A DNA stretch of 64,000 nucleotides from Negativicutes bacterium (GTDB lineage: Bacteria; Bacillota_C; Negativicutes; Sporomusales_B; JARLHX01): assembly GCA_031292035.1 (NCBI GenBank), contig JARLHX010000252.1, positions 27,755 through 91,754 on the forward strand. Reading direction: 5' to 3'. A program made the translations under genes and the position numbers. Of the stretch, positions 1 to 8,799 are shown one piece after another (the first letter of the stretch is position 1; every line of letters starts with the position of its first letter). The notes under the pieces were generated by a model, which was given only the letters and a program-made list of their open reading frames with translations, ran no database searches and had not been told where the DNA came from.

Positions 1-383
1 TCTTTTGATTGTCCAGAATGATTTCCACGAGGTTTTCATTCCATAGTCTCCAAATGGAAAAATTTAACATATAATAATAGTTGTATTCGCCACGTGTTGC
101 AAAATCCTTCTTCTCATGAAAATACATGCGGGCAAAAGTGAAATATTTCTCCTAGTTTTTATGGCATCTGGAAGATTACGTCACAGGTGGCTGGCGTCTG
201 CCTGCAAATAATGGTATAATAAGACGCAAAACTGAATGCACCGTTGCAGCAGTCATATGGCACTTTAATGCACCAGCTCATCAGAAAACTGAAGGCTGAA
301 AACGTCTTTATCGATGTTTTTAGTATTCAGTTTTTTCTATGCCCGGGTTACGCGCAAGGATGAATATTTTAGGAGGAATTGCA
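1..383. other. Left-edge intergenic region
   Basis: No credible gene is seen here. The first 180 bases are AT-rich. A TATAAT hexamer at 215-220 could be a -10 for the transporter gene at 384, but the hexamer 17 bases upstream (TGGCGT, 192-197) is a poor -35, so the promoter is only tentative. An AGGAGG ribosome-binding site at 371-376 belongs to the next gene. Confidence 0.5.
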
Positions 384-1598
384 ATGCAGACTGCGACAAA
401 CCGCTGGTGGATCATCGTACTATTATTTTTAGGAACCTTTATCAATGCCATCGACAGGGCCAGCCTGTCGGCGGCGGCACCGATGCTGATCAAGGATTTC
501 GGGATCGACGCCGGAATCATGGGCGTGATATTGTCGGCTTTCTTTTGGTCTTATGTGGTCATGAATATTCCGGCCGGGGGGCTTTCCGACCGCTTTGGTT
601 CCAAACGGGTGCTGGCCTGGGCCGCCGGTCTGTGGTCGGTTTGCTCGGCTCTCACCGGTGTCGCGACCAGCTATACCCATGTCATTTTGGCCCGGATTGG
701 GGTGGGGGTCGGCGAGGCGGCCAACTTTCCGGTCAACGCCAAGGTGGTCAACAATCATTTCCCATCCGAAGAACGGGGGATGGCCATCGGCTGGTACACC
801 TCAGGCCTGCGCCTCGGATTTGCCGTGACCCCCATCCTCATGGCCTTTTTGATCACTAGCTGGGGCTGGCGGGCCGCCTTTATCGTCACCGGGGTCGGCA
901 GCCTGCTCTGGGTGGCCCTCTGGCTGTTTACCTATAAGGAGGGGAAGTCGGCGCAAGCGGGACCGAAAAAGGCTGCCAGCATTCCCTGGCGGCAGCTGCT
1001 CGCCAACCGGACGGTGCTGGGGCTGGTAATGTGCAAATTCTTTCAGGACTATCTTTTCTATCTTTTTGTTACCTGGCTGCCGGCCTATCTCATCATGGGC
1101 CGCGGCTTTACTGTCATGAAGATGGGGTGGTATGCCTCACTGCCCTGGATCGCCGGCTTTATCGCCCAGCCTTTGGTAGGCTGGTTTTCCGACTGGCTGA
1201 TCCGGCGGGGGGTTAGTGTCACCCTTTCCCGGAAAAGTATCGTCATTGTCATGCAGCTTGTCGCTACTGTAGTGGTGGTGGCCGGCTATACCGAAGACGC
1301 CATGGTCGCTGTCTGGCTGCTGACCCTGTCGGTGGCCTGCGAATCGGCTTCGACCGCCATCCTCTGGACCACTTGCGCTGAGGTGTCGCCGCCCGAACTC
1401 GCCGGCTCGGTGGCCGGGGTGATGAATACCGCCGGAGCCATCGCCGGCGTCCTGGCGCCCACCGTGACCGGGATTTTCCTCCAAGTCACAGGCAACTTTC
1501 AGCAGGCCCTCTTAGTAGGCAGCTGCATGGTGCTGCTGGCCGCCCTGTCAATGTGGCTGGTAGTCGAGGAAGTCAAACCGATTTCGCTCCGCTCATGA
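384..1598 (+). CDS. MFS transporter, anion:cation symporter type
   Basis: A 404-aa integral membrane protein with about 12 hydrophobic segments. The loop between segments 2 and 3 carries GGLSDRFGSKR, the MFS signature motif. The early DRASLSAAAP segment and later sequence resemble the ACS family of hexuronate, galactonate and glucarate importers, so an organic or sugar-acid substrate is likely but not proven. I chose ATG 384 because AGGAGG at 371-376 has ideal spacing; an upstream in-frame ATG at 339 has no ribosome-binding site. The gene stands alone. A long hairpin without a T-tract lies about 45 bases after the stop. Confidence 0.85.
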   Translation: MQTATNRWWIIVLLFLGTFINAIDRASLSAAAPMLIKDFGIDAGIMGVILSAFFWSYVVMNIPAGGLSDRFGSKRVLAWAAGLWSVCSALTGVATSYTHVILARIGVGVGEAANFPVNAKVVNNHFPSEERGMAIGWYTSGLRLGFAVTPILMAFLITSWGWRAAFIVTGVGSLLWVALWLFTYKEGKSAQAGPKKAASIPWRQLLANRTVLGLVMCKFFQDYLFYLFVTWLPAYLIMGRGFTVMKMGWYASLPWIAGFIAQPLVGWFSDWLIRRGVSVTLSRKSIVIVMQLVATVVVVAGYTEDAMVAVWLLTLSVACESASTAILWTTCAEVSPPELAGSVAGVMNTAGAIAGVLAPTVTGIFLQVTGNFQQALLVGSCMVLLAALSMWLVVEEVKPISLRS

Positions 1599-1641
1599 CG
1601 CGGCGGCAATAACGGTCAGCACTGATAAGAGGGGCTTCATG

Positions 1642-1677
1642 TAGTGGGATGGTATCAAAACAGATACTATCCCACTA
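1642..1677. promoter_or_regulatory. Inverted repeat, operator or terminator stem
   Basis: Arms TAGTGGGATGGTATC (1642-1656) and GATACTATCCCACTA (1663-1677) pair over 15 bases with one G-T wobble and a 6-base loop. No T-run follows, so it may be an operator for the gene at 1794 or a weak terminator for the transporter. Confidence 0.45.
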
Positions 1678-1793
1678 ATAAGTGTGTACTTGTTCTATGC
1701 AGGACGAAAGGCTATTATGATAACAGACAAAAGACCTGCGGGACCGGGAAACAAAAGCTGGTTGCCGCAGCAATAAATTAGAGGTGCATAAAA

Positions 1794-2606
1794 ATGGATT
1801 TGATTACTGTAAACCAGGAAGCGTGTACGAAGTGCGGGATCTGCGCGAAAGAATGTCCGACCATTGTTTTACATGTCGGGGCAAATGGTCCGGAGGCAGT
1901 AACGCCGCAGTCTTGTATCGTCTGTGGTCATTGTGTCGCCGTATGTCCCCATGCGGCCCTTGATCATAGTAAAACACCACTGGCTGGCCAGATTGACATT
2001 GCAAAGTTTCCCAAACTAACGGCAGAGGAGGCAAAACGGTTCCTTCGTTCCCGCCGTTCCATCCGGTGCTATAAAAAGACGGCTGTGCCTCGGGAGGCTT
2101 TGCTGGAACTTGTGGATGTAGCGAGACTTGCTCCCACTGGCAGTAACATGCAAGGGGTATCCTATGTGATCGTCGATGACGAAAAAACCCTGCAAGAGGC
2201 AATCGAGCTTGTGATTCAGCAGATCGAAAACGATCCTTTTCTCAGCGGTAGATTTGCCCATTACCTAAAGGCGTATCGCGAGGAGGGCAAGGATATTGTC
2301 CTGCGCGGCGCCCCCCATCTTATTTTAGCGACCGCTGCCGCTGATTTTCCGAGGGGGCGGGAGAACTCTGTTTTTTCTCTCGCTTATCTAGAACTATATG
2401 CGCCAGCTCTCGGGCTAGGATCATGTTGGGCCGGCATCCTCGAAGTATGTGCGCTTAGCGAGAATTCCCCTCTGCTGAAATTGTTCAATATCCCTGAAGG
2501 CAAAAAAATAACCGGCGCGGTGATGGTGGGCTATCCACAGTATGGTTATCACAGGCTGGTGGACCGGGAGCCGCTGGATGTTACCTTTTTCAAGCGCGAA
2601 AGCTAA
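1794..2606 (+). CDS. Ferredoxin-nitroreductase fusion protein
   Basis: A 270-aa protein with an N-terminal 2[4Fe-4S] ferredoxin domain (cysteines 11, 14, 17, 21 and 41, 44, 47, 51) joined to an FMN nitroreductase fold (about residues 75-250, beginning with the RSRRSIRCYK segment). Members of this family pass electrons from ferredoxin-type clusters to flavin for reduction of nitro compounds or quinone-like substrates in the cytoplasm; the natural substrate here is unknown. The ribosome-binding site GAGGTG precedes ATG 1794. A strong terminator at 2639 closes a single-gene transcript. Confidence 0.88.
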   Translation: MDLITVNQEACTKCGICAKECPTIVLHVGANGPEAVTPQSCIVCGHCVAVCPHAALDHSKTPLAGQIDIAKFPKLTAEEAKRFLRSRRSIRCYKKTAVPREALLELVDVARLAPTGSNMQGVSYVIVDDEKTLQEAIELVIQQIENDPFLSGRFAHYLKAYREEGKDIVLRGAPHLILATAAADFPRGRENSVFSLAYLELYAPALGLGSCWAGILEVCALSENSPLLKLFNIPEGKKITGAVMVGYPQYGYHRLVDREPLDVTFFKRES

Positions 2607-2638
2607 AGGCGGAATGCCGTATAATTGTCAGCTTTTCC

Positions 2639-2666
2639 GTGCCCCTTACGCGGGGCACTATTTTTT
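2639..2666 (+). terminator. Rho-independent terminator
   Basis: GTGCCCC (2639-2645) and GGGGCAC (2652-2658) form a 7-bp stem with a 6-base loop, followed by TATTTTTT. Confidence 0.85.
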
Positions 2667-2682
2667 ATAAGGACGAATATTT

Positions 2683-2700
2683 GTTTATATTCAGTTTAAA
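2683..2700 (+). promoter_or_regulatory. Tandem GTTTA box, predicted response-regulator site
   Basis: GTTTATATTCAGTTTAAA carries two GTTTA half-sites 11 bp apart (2683 and 2694), the period typical of OmpR/PhoB-family DNA-binding sites. Seventeen of 18 bases recur at 4569-4586 upstream of the SDR gene. I infer that the regulator at 2782 binds both. Confidence 0.6.
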
Positions 2701-2781
2701 TAAATGTTGTATCTTTGATAAGATAGATTGAGGGCAGAACCTTACCTTAGGGAAATGGTATAAGTAAAGAAAGGAAACAGG

Positions 2782-3450
2782 ATGAGTAAAATTCTGATTG
2801 TGGATGATGATCTGCATATCCGGGAATTGATAAAAGTATTTTTAAAGAACGCAGGCTTTGAGGTGTTCGAGGCTTCCGATGGTGGGGAAGCTCTTTCCAA
2901 GCTTGAGACGACTAAGGCGGACATGGTCATTCTGGATATTATGATGCCTAATATGGATGGCTGGCAGTTGTGCCGGGAGTTAAGGACGAGCTTCGATATT
3001 CCGCTACTTATGCTGACTGCTAAAGGAGAGACCAGTCAAAAAATTAAAGGCTTCGAACTCGGAACAGACGATTATTTAGTGAAACCCTTTGATCCCCTGG
3101 AACTGGTGGCTAGGGTAAAAGCATTGCTGAAGCGATACCAAATCGCCACATCTCAGGTGGTGCAAGTTGGTAAATTGTCAATGAACCGCAAAACCTATAA
3201 CGTAAATGTGGGCAGCGAAAAATTAACCCTTCCCCTCAAGGAATTCGAGTTGCTATACAAATTAGCCAGCTATCCGGGGCGGACAATTTCCCGGGAGCAG
3301 TTGATCGAGGATATTTGGGGTTATGATTTTGAAGGAAATGAACGGACGCTGGATGTCCATATTAATCGGTTGCGCGAACGTTTTCCGGAAGAACAATGTG
3401 ACTTTAAAATCAGAACTATTCGGGGGCTCGGTTATCGTCTGGAGGTGTAA
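2782..3450 (+). CDS. OmpR-family response regulator
   Basis: A 222-aa protein with a receiver domain (acidic DDD at 8-10, phosphoacceptor Asp52 in LDIMMP, conserved Thr in MLTAKGE, Lys in YLVKPF) followed by a winged-helix DNA-binding domain from about residue 125 to the end. It should be phosphorylated by the histidine kinase encoded 3 bases downstream. The sequence upstream contains a two-half-site box repeated before the SDR gene at 4631, which suggests autoregulation and control of the neighbouring redox genes. The signal sensed is unknown. Confidence 0.93.
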   Translation: MSKILIVDDDLHIRELIKVFLKNAGFEVFEASDGGEALSKLETTKADMVILDIMMPNMDGWQLCRELRTSFDIPLLMLTAKGETSQKIKGFELGTDDYLVKPFDPLELVARVKALLKRYQIATSQVVQVGKLSMNRKTYNVNVGSEKLTLPLKEFELLYKLASYPGRTISREQLIEDIWGYDFEGNERTLDVHINRLRERFPEEQCDFKIRTIRGLGYRLEV

Positions 3451-3453
3451 ACC

Positions 3454-4497
3454 ATGGGCAAAGGAAAAATCATAAGGCTTGTTGCCGGAATCATTCTACT
3501 ACTGGCAGTATATGTAGGCTGCATTGCCGGGGCCTTTTTTCTTACTTTGCATTTTATTGCCATTTCACCGGAGACGCTATCACCTGTATATATTCAGATC
3601 ATTAACTCGCTTCTCGGCCTATTTTGGGCGATTCTGCTTTTTGGCTTATTCCAGATGAGACATATGGCGCAAATCAAACAAGCCTTTGCCGCCATTACAG
3701 AGGCCCTTGAAAAAATTTCACAAGGGGATTTTACAATCCGTTTAAACTTAGGCTTTCGGGTAAGCAAAGAGGTCAAAGAGCTGATGAACAATGTAAATAA
3801 GATGGCATTGGAATTAAACCAGATGGAGAAGATGCGGCAAGATTTCATTTCTAATGTTTCGCATGAGATTCAGTCGCCATTGACCTCAATCAGAGGATTT
3901 GCTCAGGCCTTGCACAATAACCAGTTAAGTACAGAGGATCGCCTGCGTTTTATCAATATCATTGAAACCGAAAGCATACGGCTGTCAGAGCTGAGTGACA
4001 GCATGCTTAAACTGGCTTCTCTCGAAGCGGAAAACAGCAAGATTATCCCTGGTGCTTATCGTTTGGATAAACAGATCAAAAATAGTATCCTGGCATGCGA
4101 ACCCCAATGGACGGAGAAAAAAATAGAAATAGAAGTTCTCTTGGATCAGCTAGAGATAAAAGCGGATGAAAGCCTGATGAGCCAAGTGTGGATCAATCTC
4201 ATCCATAATAGTATCAAATTTACTCCCGAGGACGGGACTATTCGAGTGGAGCTGCGCCGGCAAGGGGAAAATGCAGTCTGCCGAATCTCCGATACAGGTA
4301 TTGGCATGACGGAAGAAGACCTGCTTCATATCTTTGAACGCTTCTACAAAGCAGATAAAGCCAGGGAGCGATCCCAACAGGGCAACGGATTGGGGCTTTC
4401 CATTGTTAAAAAGATTATTGATATGCACCAAGGCATAATCAATGTCGAGAGCACTTTAGGAAAAGGTACGACTTTTACCGTAATCCTGCCACTTTGA
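3454..4497 (+). CDS. Sensor histidine kinase
   Basis: A 347-aa membrane kinase: two membrane segments near 8-32 and 45-66 with a very short outside loop, a HAMP-like linker to about 120, a HisKA domain with phosphorylated His137 in SNVSHEIQSPL, then the HATPase domain with an N-box near NLIHNSIKF and G-boxes DTGIGM and GNGLGLSI. The tiny extracytoplasmic loop suggests sensing in or at the membrane. It is cotranscribed with the response regulator and followed by a strong terminator. Confidence 0.92.
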   Translation: MGKGKIIRLVAGIILLLAVYVGCIAGAFFLTLHFIAISPETLSPVYIQIINSLLGLFWAILLFGLFQMRHMAQIKQAFAAITEALEKISQGDFTIRLNLGFRVSKEVKELMNNVNKMALELNQMEKMRQDFISNVSHEIQSPLTSIRGFAQALHNNQLSTEDRLRFINIIETESIRLSELSDSMLKLASLEAENSKIIPGAYRLDKQIKNSILACEPQWTEKKIEIEVLLDQLEIKADESLMSQVWINLIHNSIKFTPEDGTIRVELRRQGENAVCRISDTGIGMTEEDLLHIFERFYKADKARERSQQGNGLGLSIVKKIIDMHQGIINVESTLGKGTTFTVILPL

Positions 4498-4518
4498 TAA
4501 GATGAAAATTTAACAAAT

Positions 4519-4554
4519 ACAGTCTCGCACAGGATTGGCGAGACTGTATTTTTT
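4519..4554 (+). terminator. Rho-independent terminator
   Basis: ACAGTCTCGC (4519-4528) and GCGAGACTGT (4538-4547) give a perfect 10-bp stem followed by ATTTTTT. Confidence 0.9.
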
Positions 4555-4568
4555 ACTGTATGACTGTC

Positions 4569-4601
4569 GTTTACATTCAGTTTAAACTGGGATGTTATGA
4601 T
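4569..4601 (+). promoter_or_regulatory. Second tandem GTTTA box with -10 element
   Basis: GTTTACATTCAGTTTAAA (4569-4586) repeats the box found before the response-regulator gene, again with GTTTA half-sites 11 bp apart (4569, 4580). A candidate -10 TATGAT sits at 4596-4601, eleven bases after the second half-site, the arrangement expected for activation by an OmpR-type regulator. Confidence 0.55.
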
Positions 4602-4630
4602 GGCAACAACGCAAGAAAGGAGAATAATGT

Positions 4631-5386
4631 ATGAGGGAAGATCGGTTAACCCCAAAAGTGGCGCTCATAACAGGAGGGAATAGCGGCATCGGGCTGGCGA
4701 CAGCCCGGCTATTTAAAGACCAGGGCGCAAGTATCGTGATTGTTGGTCAGAACAAGACAACTCTTGATCTGACCTGTAAAGAATTAGGGGGAGATACCCT
4801 GGCATTACAAGCCGATGTTGCTAAAGTCGCAGATGTTGAGCGTGTCATGTCGCAAGTTCGAGAGGCATTCGGCAAAATTGACATTCTCTTTGCTAACGCC
4901 GGTATATCCGACTGCCCGCCTATTCAAGAAACAGAGGAAGCATTTTTTGACCACATCATTGGGATTAATGTAAAGGGTGTATTCTTTACATTTGTCAAAG
5001 CATTGCCCCTTTTGGTGAAGGGGGCATCGGTTATATTCACTAGCTCGGTAGCTCACAAACGAGGGCGACCGGGTGATCCTTTGTATTCAGCCAGCAAAGC
5101 GGCAGTACGAAGTCTGGCGAGAACACTGGCGGCTGACGAAACGGTGTTGGAAAAAAAGATTCGTGTGAATGTAGTCAGCCCGGGTGCTATTCAAACACCG
5201 CTGACTGAACAGGAATCGCCAGAAATGAGGGAGTCTATAAAGGCTTATATTGAGAACAGTGTGCCAATGAAACGGTGGGGCCTGCCGGAAGAAGTCGCCA
5301 AAGCTGTCCTTTTCCTTGCTTCTTCAGATGCGTCCTATTTAACCGGTGGGGAAATTGCTGTAGACGGCGGCCTTGGACAAATCTGA
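4631..5386 (+). CDS. SDR-family oxidoreductase
   Basis: A 251-aa classical short-chain dehydrogenase: TGGNSGIGLAT nucleotide-binding motif at the N-terminus, NAG motif, catalytic Ser in FTSSVAHK and the YSASK Tyr-Lys pair, plus the usual C-terminal LTGGEIAVDGG. The alternative ATG at 4627 is in another frame. The ribosome-binding site AAAGGAG precedes ATG 4631. The promoter region carries the same direct-repeat box as the adjacent two-component system, so it is a probable target of that system. The substrate cannot be read from sequence. Confidence 0.88.
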   Translation: MREDRLTPKVALITGGNSGIGLATARLFKDQGASIVIVGQNKTTLDLTCKELGGDTLALQADVAKVADVERVMSQVREAFGKIDILFANAGISDCPPIQETEEAFFDHIIGINVKGVFFTFVKALPLLVKGASVIFTSSVAHKRGRPGDPLYSASKAAVRSLARTLAADETVLEKKIRVNVVSPGAIQTPLTEQESPEMRESIKAYIENSVPMKRWGLPEEVAKAVLFLASSDASYLTGGEIAVDGGLGQI

Positions 5387-5455
5387 CGATAACAAGAATG
5401 GGTTTTTCTTGGTGCGTTATTTGACCCGCAAGCTCGAATAAGAGAGGCTGATAGT

Positions 5456-5668
5456 ATGTGCAAGATGATTCACGACATCCTGGTTATATGGGATTCATCG
5501 GTGTCTTGGGAAGACATCCATGATGTAGTACACGACTGTATTCAAACCTTGACCTGGGAAGGAAAAAAGCTTGGCAGAATTGAGTGCATGCGTGACGGAC
5601 AGCAGATTCATATCCATGCTTTTGAAAAGCCGTTTATTACGACCGTATGTATTAGCCGTGGAGTATAG
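5456..5668 (+). CDS. Small protein of unknown function
   Basis: A 70-aa protein I do not recognise. It has no signal peptide or membrane segment, is rich in His, Asp and Cys, and has alternating beta-like segments (ILVIWDSS, RIECMRDG, QIHIHAF). An AGAGAGGCT ribosome-binding site precedes the ATG. It lies 37 bases before the flavodoxin-like gene in the same direction, so cotranscription and a redox-related role are plausible but unproven. Confidence 0.6.
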   Translation: MCKMIHDILVIWDSSVSWEDIHDVVHDCIQTLTWEGKKLGRIECMRDGQQIHIHAFEKPFITTVCISRGV

Positions 5669-5705
5669 TCGCAATGTGCAAAAATAATAGAAAGAGGGAT
5701 GATCT

Positions 5706-6350
5706 GTGAAACTCATCGCTTTGTGTGGTAGTGCCAGAAAACATGGCAATACCTCAAAAATGTTGCACCAAGTCATTGAAGGAGCAAAATCAGTGGGTGC
5801 TGAAACTGAATTTATCAATCTCGTTGACTTAAACTATAAGGACTGTATCGGCTGTTGTGCTTGTAAATTGAAAAACAGTAAATCTTATGGACATTGTGTG
5901 GTAGATGATGACCTTAAACCTTTGCTGGGACGTATTGAAGAGTCAGATGTTATCGTGCTTGGCTCGCCTATATATTATGGAAATCTATCAGGGCAAATGC
6001 GTTCATTTACAGACAGATTGCTTTTTCAATATCTTGATTACGGCGGTACGTCTACAGGCCCTAAACCGAAAAACTTTAAAACAGCTTTAATCGCAACAAT
6101 GAATGTCAGTAATGAAATTTATATTGAAAGAGGGTTTAAGGATACTTTAACTTTTTTTGCGGGAATGATCGGCCGTACATTGGGCAGCTGTGAACTACTC
6201 ACTTTAACAAATACCGTGCAATTTGACGATTATTCAAAGTATGTTTATCTGATGCCGGATAAAGAAGAAAAATCCAATCGTATCGAAAAAATATCGGCTG
6301 AGGATTTGCAAAAAGCCTTTGATTTAGGGGTCAGACTTATTCAATCATAA
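5706..6350 (+). CDS. Flavodoxin-fold NAD(P)H-dependent oxidoreductase
   Basis: A 214-aa NADPH-dependent FMN reductase / iron-sulfur flavoprotein-type protein. The FMN phosphate-binding loop is GSARKHGNTSKM near the N-terminus, followed by a Cys cluster (CIGCCACK, about residues 46-53) and the SPIYYGNLSGQMRSFTDR flavin segment. Such enzymes reduce flavins, quinones or disulfide-type substrates. A paralogue lies at 6560, and a small helper-like gene precedes it. Confidence 0.85.
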   Translation: MKLIALCGSARKHGNTSKMLHQVIEGAKSVGAETEFINLVDLNYKDCIGCCACKLKNSKSYGHCVVDDDLKPLLGRIEESDVIVLGSPIYYGNLSGQMRSFTDRLLFQYLDYGGTSTGPKPKNFKTALIATMNVSNEIYIERGFKDTLTFFAGMIGRTLGSCELLTLTNTVQFDDYSKYVYLMPDKEEKSNRIEKISAEDLQKAFDLGVRLIQS

Positions 6351-6365
6351 TGAATTGATTTTTGA

Positions 6366-6497
6366 AAGCAGATTGAAAAATTAGGCAAGCAGGGTAGTCT
6401 GTTCGGTAAACCTGCGGTGGATATTCTTCATTTATCGCTTGATCACCACGACTATATGGATAGGACGATTATGGCGTTAAGAGACAAAGTGAAATGA
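6366..6497 (+). pseudogene. Remnant of an unidentified coding sequence
   Basis: An open stretch of about 43 codons with good coding character (reading KQIEKLGKQGSLFGKPAVD and onward, ending DKVK-stop) has no start codon and is preceded by in-frame stops at 6363 and further upstream. It sits between two flavodoxin-fold genes and is probably the C-terminal debris of a lost gene. I cannot name the parent family. Confidence 0.4.
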
Positions 6498-6559
6498 AAA
6501 ACTTCAACCTGGTTTTTACCTATATATAATGCTATAAACCAGACATGAAAGGAGAAAAA

Positions 6560-7138
6560 ATGAAAGTCATCGGATTTATTGCAAGTCCGCGGAAAGAAGG
6601 CAACACCGCGTGGATCGTAACCAAAATACTCGAAGGTGCGAAAGAAGCGGGCGCCAAAACCCAATCATGGTCTTTCAACGATCTTGCTATCAAACCGTGC
6701 CAGGGGTGTTATGGCTGCAAACAGGGAGATCTGCGCTGTATTATCAATGACGACATGCAGAAAATTTATGACGCGCTTGAGCATGCCGATGCTCTTGTTC
6801 TCGGCTCGCCGACTTACATGGGGCAGATGAGCGCCCAGGCGAAGATATTCACCGACAGGTTGTTTGCTGAGTACCAGCCGCGATTCTCGCCGCATTTCAA
6901 GGAACGAAATACTGCGAAAAAGCTGGTGCTTGTGTTTACTCAGGGTAATCCTGATTCCGGCTTGTTTCAGTTGTATTATGATTACACGAAACACATCTTT
7001 CAGTTGCTGGGATTTGACGTTAAACTACATGTCGTTACCGGTATGCGCAGTGCACCGGCACATGAAAGAAACGATCTGCCCTCTGCCATGAAGGATATCG
7101 GTTCGTCATTGGTTACGGAACCAGTCTCAGAATCATGA
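6560..7138 (+). CDS. Flavodoxin-fold NAD(P)H-dependent oxidoreductase
   Basis: A 192-aa paralogue of the protein at 5706: FMN-binding loop ASPRKEGNTAW, Cys motif CQGCYGCK, and GSPTYMGQMSAQAKIFTDR. AAAGGAG at 6548 sets ATG 6560 as the start rather than the in-frame ATG at 6545. The reading frame ends at VTEPVSES, but an adjacent frame continues with coding-like sequence (AQEELIDDMCRKAAAVF) to about 7200, so the C-terminus may have been changed by a small frameshift. The length is still normal for the family. Confidence 0.82.
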   Translation: MKVIGFIASPRKEGNTAWIVTKILEGAKEAGAKTQSWSFNDLAIKPCQGCYGCKQGDLRCIINDDMQKIYDALEHADALVLGSPTYMGQMSAQAKIFTDRLFAEYQPRFSPHFKERNTAKKLVLVFTQGNPDSGLFQLYYDYTKHIFQLLGFDVKLHVVTGMRSAPAHERNDLPSAMKDIGSSLVTEPVSES

Positions 7139-7240
7139 GGATGCTGCACAGGAGGAACTGATTGACGACATGTGCCGCAAGGCGGCGGCGGTTTTCCTCG
7201 AAGTCACAATATCCAAAGCCGCTTGGATCGATATAGCCGC

Positions 7241-7278
7241 AAAAATAGCATGCAAGCCGACGCTTGCATGCTATTTTT
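7241..7278. terminator. Bidirectional terminator
   Basis: A perfect 17-bp stem: AAAAATAGCATGCAAGC (7241-7257) and its complement (7262-7278) around a CGAC loop. It lies between convergent genes, with A/T tracts serving both directions. Confidence 0.9.
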
Positions 7279-7328
7279 GTTTGTTGTTTTAGTAGTCTAG
7301 AGCCAAATTTATCCCGTGCTTCTTTACT

Positions 7329-8108
7329 TTAAATCCTGATCTCCCCGACCAAGTACAATGCCGCACGACCGCTCAGAAGCACCCTGTCACCCTTATATTC
7401 ACAATACAGCGTACCGCCGCGAGGTGACGCCTGGCGTGCTACCAAAGTATTCTTGCCCAAGCGGTTGGCCCAAAACGGGATGATGTGACAGTGACCAGAA
7501 CCACATACAGGGTCTTCCGCAATGCCGCATTTGGGAGCAAAGCTCCGAGATACGCAGTCATATTCCATTCCCTTGGCGGTAATATGGACCAACAGACCAT
7601 CCAGTTCCAGCAGCTTGCTTTGATCAGGTTTTGCCGCGAAGACCTGGCTCTCGTCCTCCATGACACACAGCAGGTCCCGCCCCCTATAGCACTCAACAGG
7701 TCGGACATGTAATGCTTGGGCAATGGCATCGGTGACAGGGGTTGGCGTTAGTTCGTAGCTGGGGAAATCCATCTCGTATAGCTCGCCCTTCTTCGTTACA
7801 ACCAGTTGGCCGCTCAAGGTCTGGAAGCGAATGATCGTTGCGTCCGGCTCGACGAAGTTAGCGATGACATACGATGTCGCCAGGGTTGCATGACCGCACA
7901 ATTCGATTTCTCCACCCGGGGTGAACCAGCGAAGGCAATAGCCAGCCCCTTCTTTTACCGCGAATGCCGTTTCGGACAGATTGTTTTCCATGGCAATTTT
8001 CTGCATCAAGCTGTCAGATAGCCATTCTGCTAAGACGCACACCCCTGCCGGATTGCCTTCAAAAATTTGATCGGCAAAGGCATCCACCACATAATATTTC
8101 ACAGCCAT
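7329..8108 (-). CDS. PhzF-family isomerase
   Basis: A 259-aa member of the PhzF/diaminopimelate-epimerase-like fold. The NNLSETAF segment holds the conserved catalytic Glu, and the paired half-domains GEIELCGHATLA and EDPVCGSGHCHIIPF match the family's repeated glycine-rich motifs. The prototype acts in phenazine synthesis, but most members are stand-alone isomerases of unknown substrate, and no phenazine genes are nearby. A strong GGGAGGGA ribosome-binding site directly precedes the ATG. It is a single-gene transcript convergent with the flavodoxin gene. Confidence 0.9.
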   Translation of the reverse strand: MAVKYYVVDAFADQIFEGNPAGVCVLAEWLSDSLMQKIAMENNLSETAFAVKEGAGYCLRWFTPGGEIELCGHATLATSYVIANFVEPDATIIRFQTLSGQLVVTKKGELYEMDFPSYELTPTPVTDAIAQALHVRPVECYRGRDLLCVMEDESQVFAAKPDQSKLLELDGLLVHITAKGMEYDCVSRSFAPKCGIAEDPVCGSGHCHIIPFWANRLGKNTLVARQASPRGGTLYCEYKGDRVLLSGRAALYLVGEIRI

Positions 8109-8256
8109 TCCCTCCCTATCATCGTCTCTGCTGCCATTTTAACACAGGACACTTTTTGCACACAATTACCTAGTGCGCAATTCATAGCAGTCTTTCGGTG
8201 ACGTCTGTGCAGTCTGAGGCATAAGCTACAGAGAAGAATCAATCGGGGGTGCGGAT

Positions 8257-8670
8257 ATGAAGTATCGCAAAATGAGGGTTGCGATATGCCTGGCGCTGGT
8301 GGTGCTTTTGGTGGCAGCATTGACTTCGACTGCGATGGCGGCGGCTCACCTCAACTGGAAGACTGTCAACATCTATTTTGATGATACTGGCAAGCCGGTC
8401 ATCAAGGGCTATTTTTACAATGACGGTACCGAGACCATCGACCGGGTGAACTGGGTTCAGCACGAGATTTGGATCAGGAACAACGGCGGCAGCTTTTATT
8501 ACCTTGGGGCTGCGACCTGGTCGAACCTTAAAGTCTTCCTGCGCCCGGGTGAATCCAGCGAAATGTGGCGACTGCAATGGGGTACCTACCAGGGACCGGT
8601 CTATCAATTCGACTATTGGCGAACCGAAGGTACGATCAATTACCATGTCCTTACCGGCAGCGATTCATAG
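8257..8670 (+). CDS. Secreted protein of unknown function
   Basis: A 137-aa protein with a clear signal peptide (KYRKMR, then a hydrophobic core to about residue 28, probable cleavage near TAMAAAH). The mature part is rich in aromatic residues and looks all-beta (alternating segments such as VNIYFDD, VIKGYFYNDG, HEIWIRNNGG), perhaps a small beta-sandwich. I do not recognise the family. The ribosome-binding site is weak (GGGGGTG). Confidence 0.7.
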   Translation: MKYRKMRVAICLALVVLLVAALTSTAMAAAHLNWKTVNIYFDDTGKPVIKGYFYNDGTETIDRVNWVQHEIWIRNNGGSFYYLGAATWSNLKVFLRPGESSEMWRLQWGTYQGPVYQFDYWRTEGTINYHVLTGSDS

Positions 8671-8723
8671 TGCTGTAAAAATTTCCAGTACTAGAGGCAT
8701 GAATTGCTTAAGTTTTGCGACTA

Positions 8724-8752
8724 TTGACACGATACTATAAGTGTGGTATTAT
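8724..8752 (+). promoter_or_regulatory. Sigma-A type promoter
   Basis: TTGACA (8724-8729), a 17-base spacer and TATTAT (8747-8752). It would give a leader of about 150 nt before the small gene at 8913. Confidence 0.75.
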
Positions 8753-8799
8753 TAACAAGATTGTTCCCGATTAACCGAAGTATAGCAGGACTGATTTTT

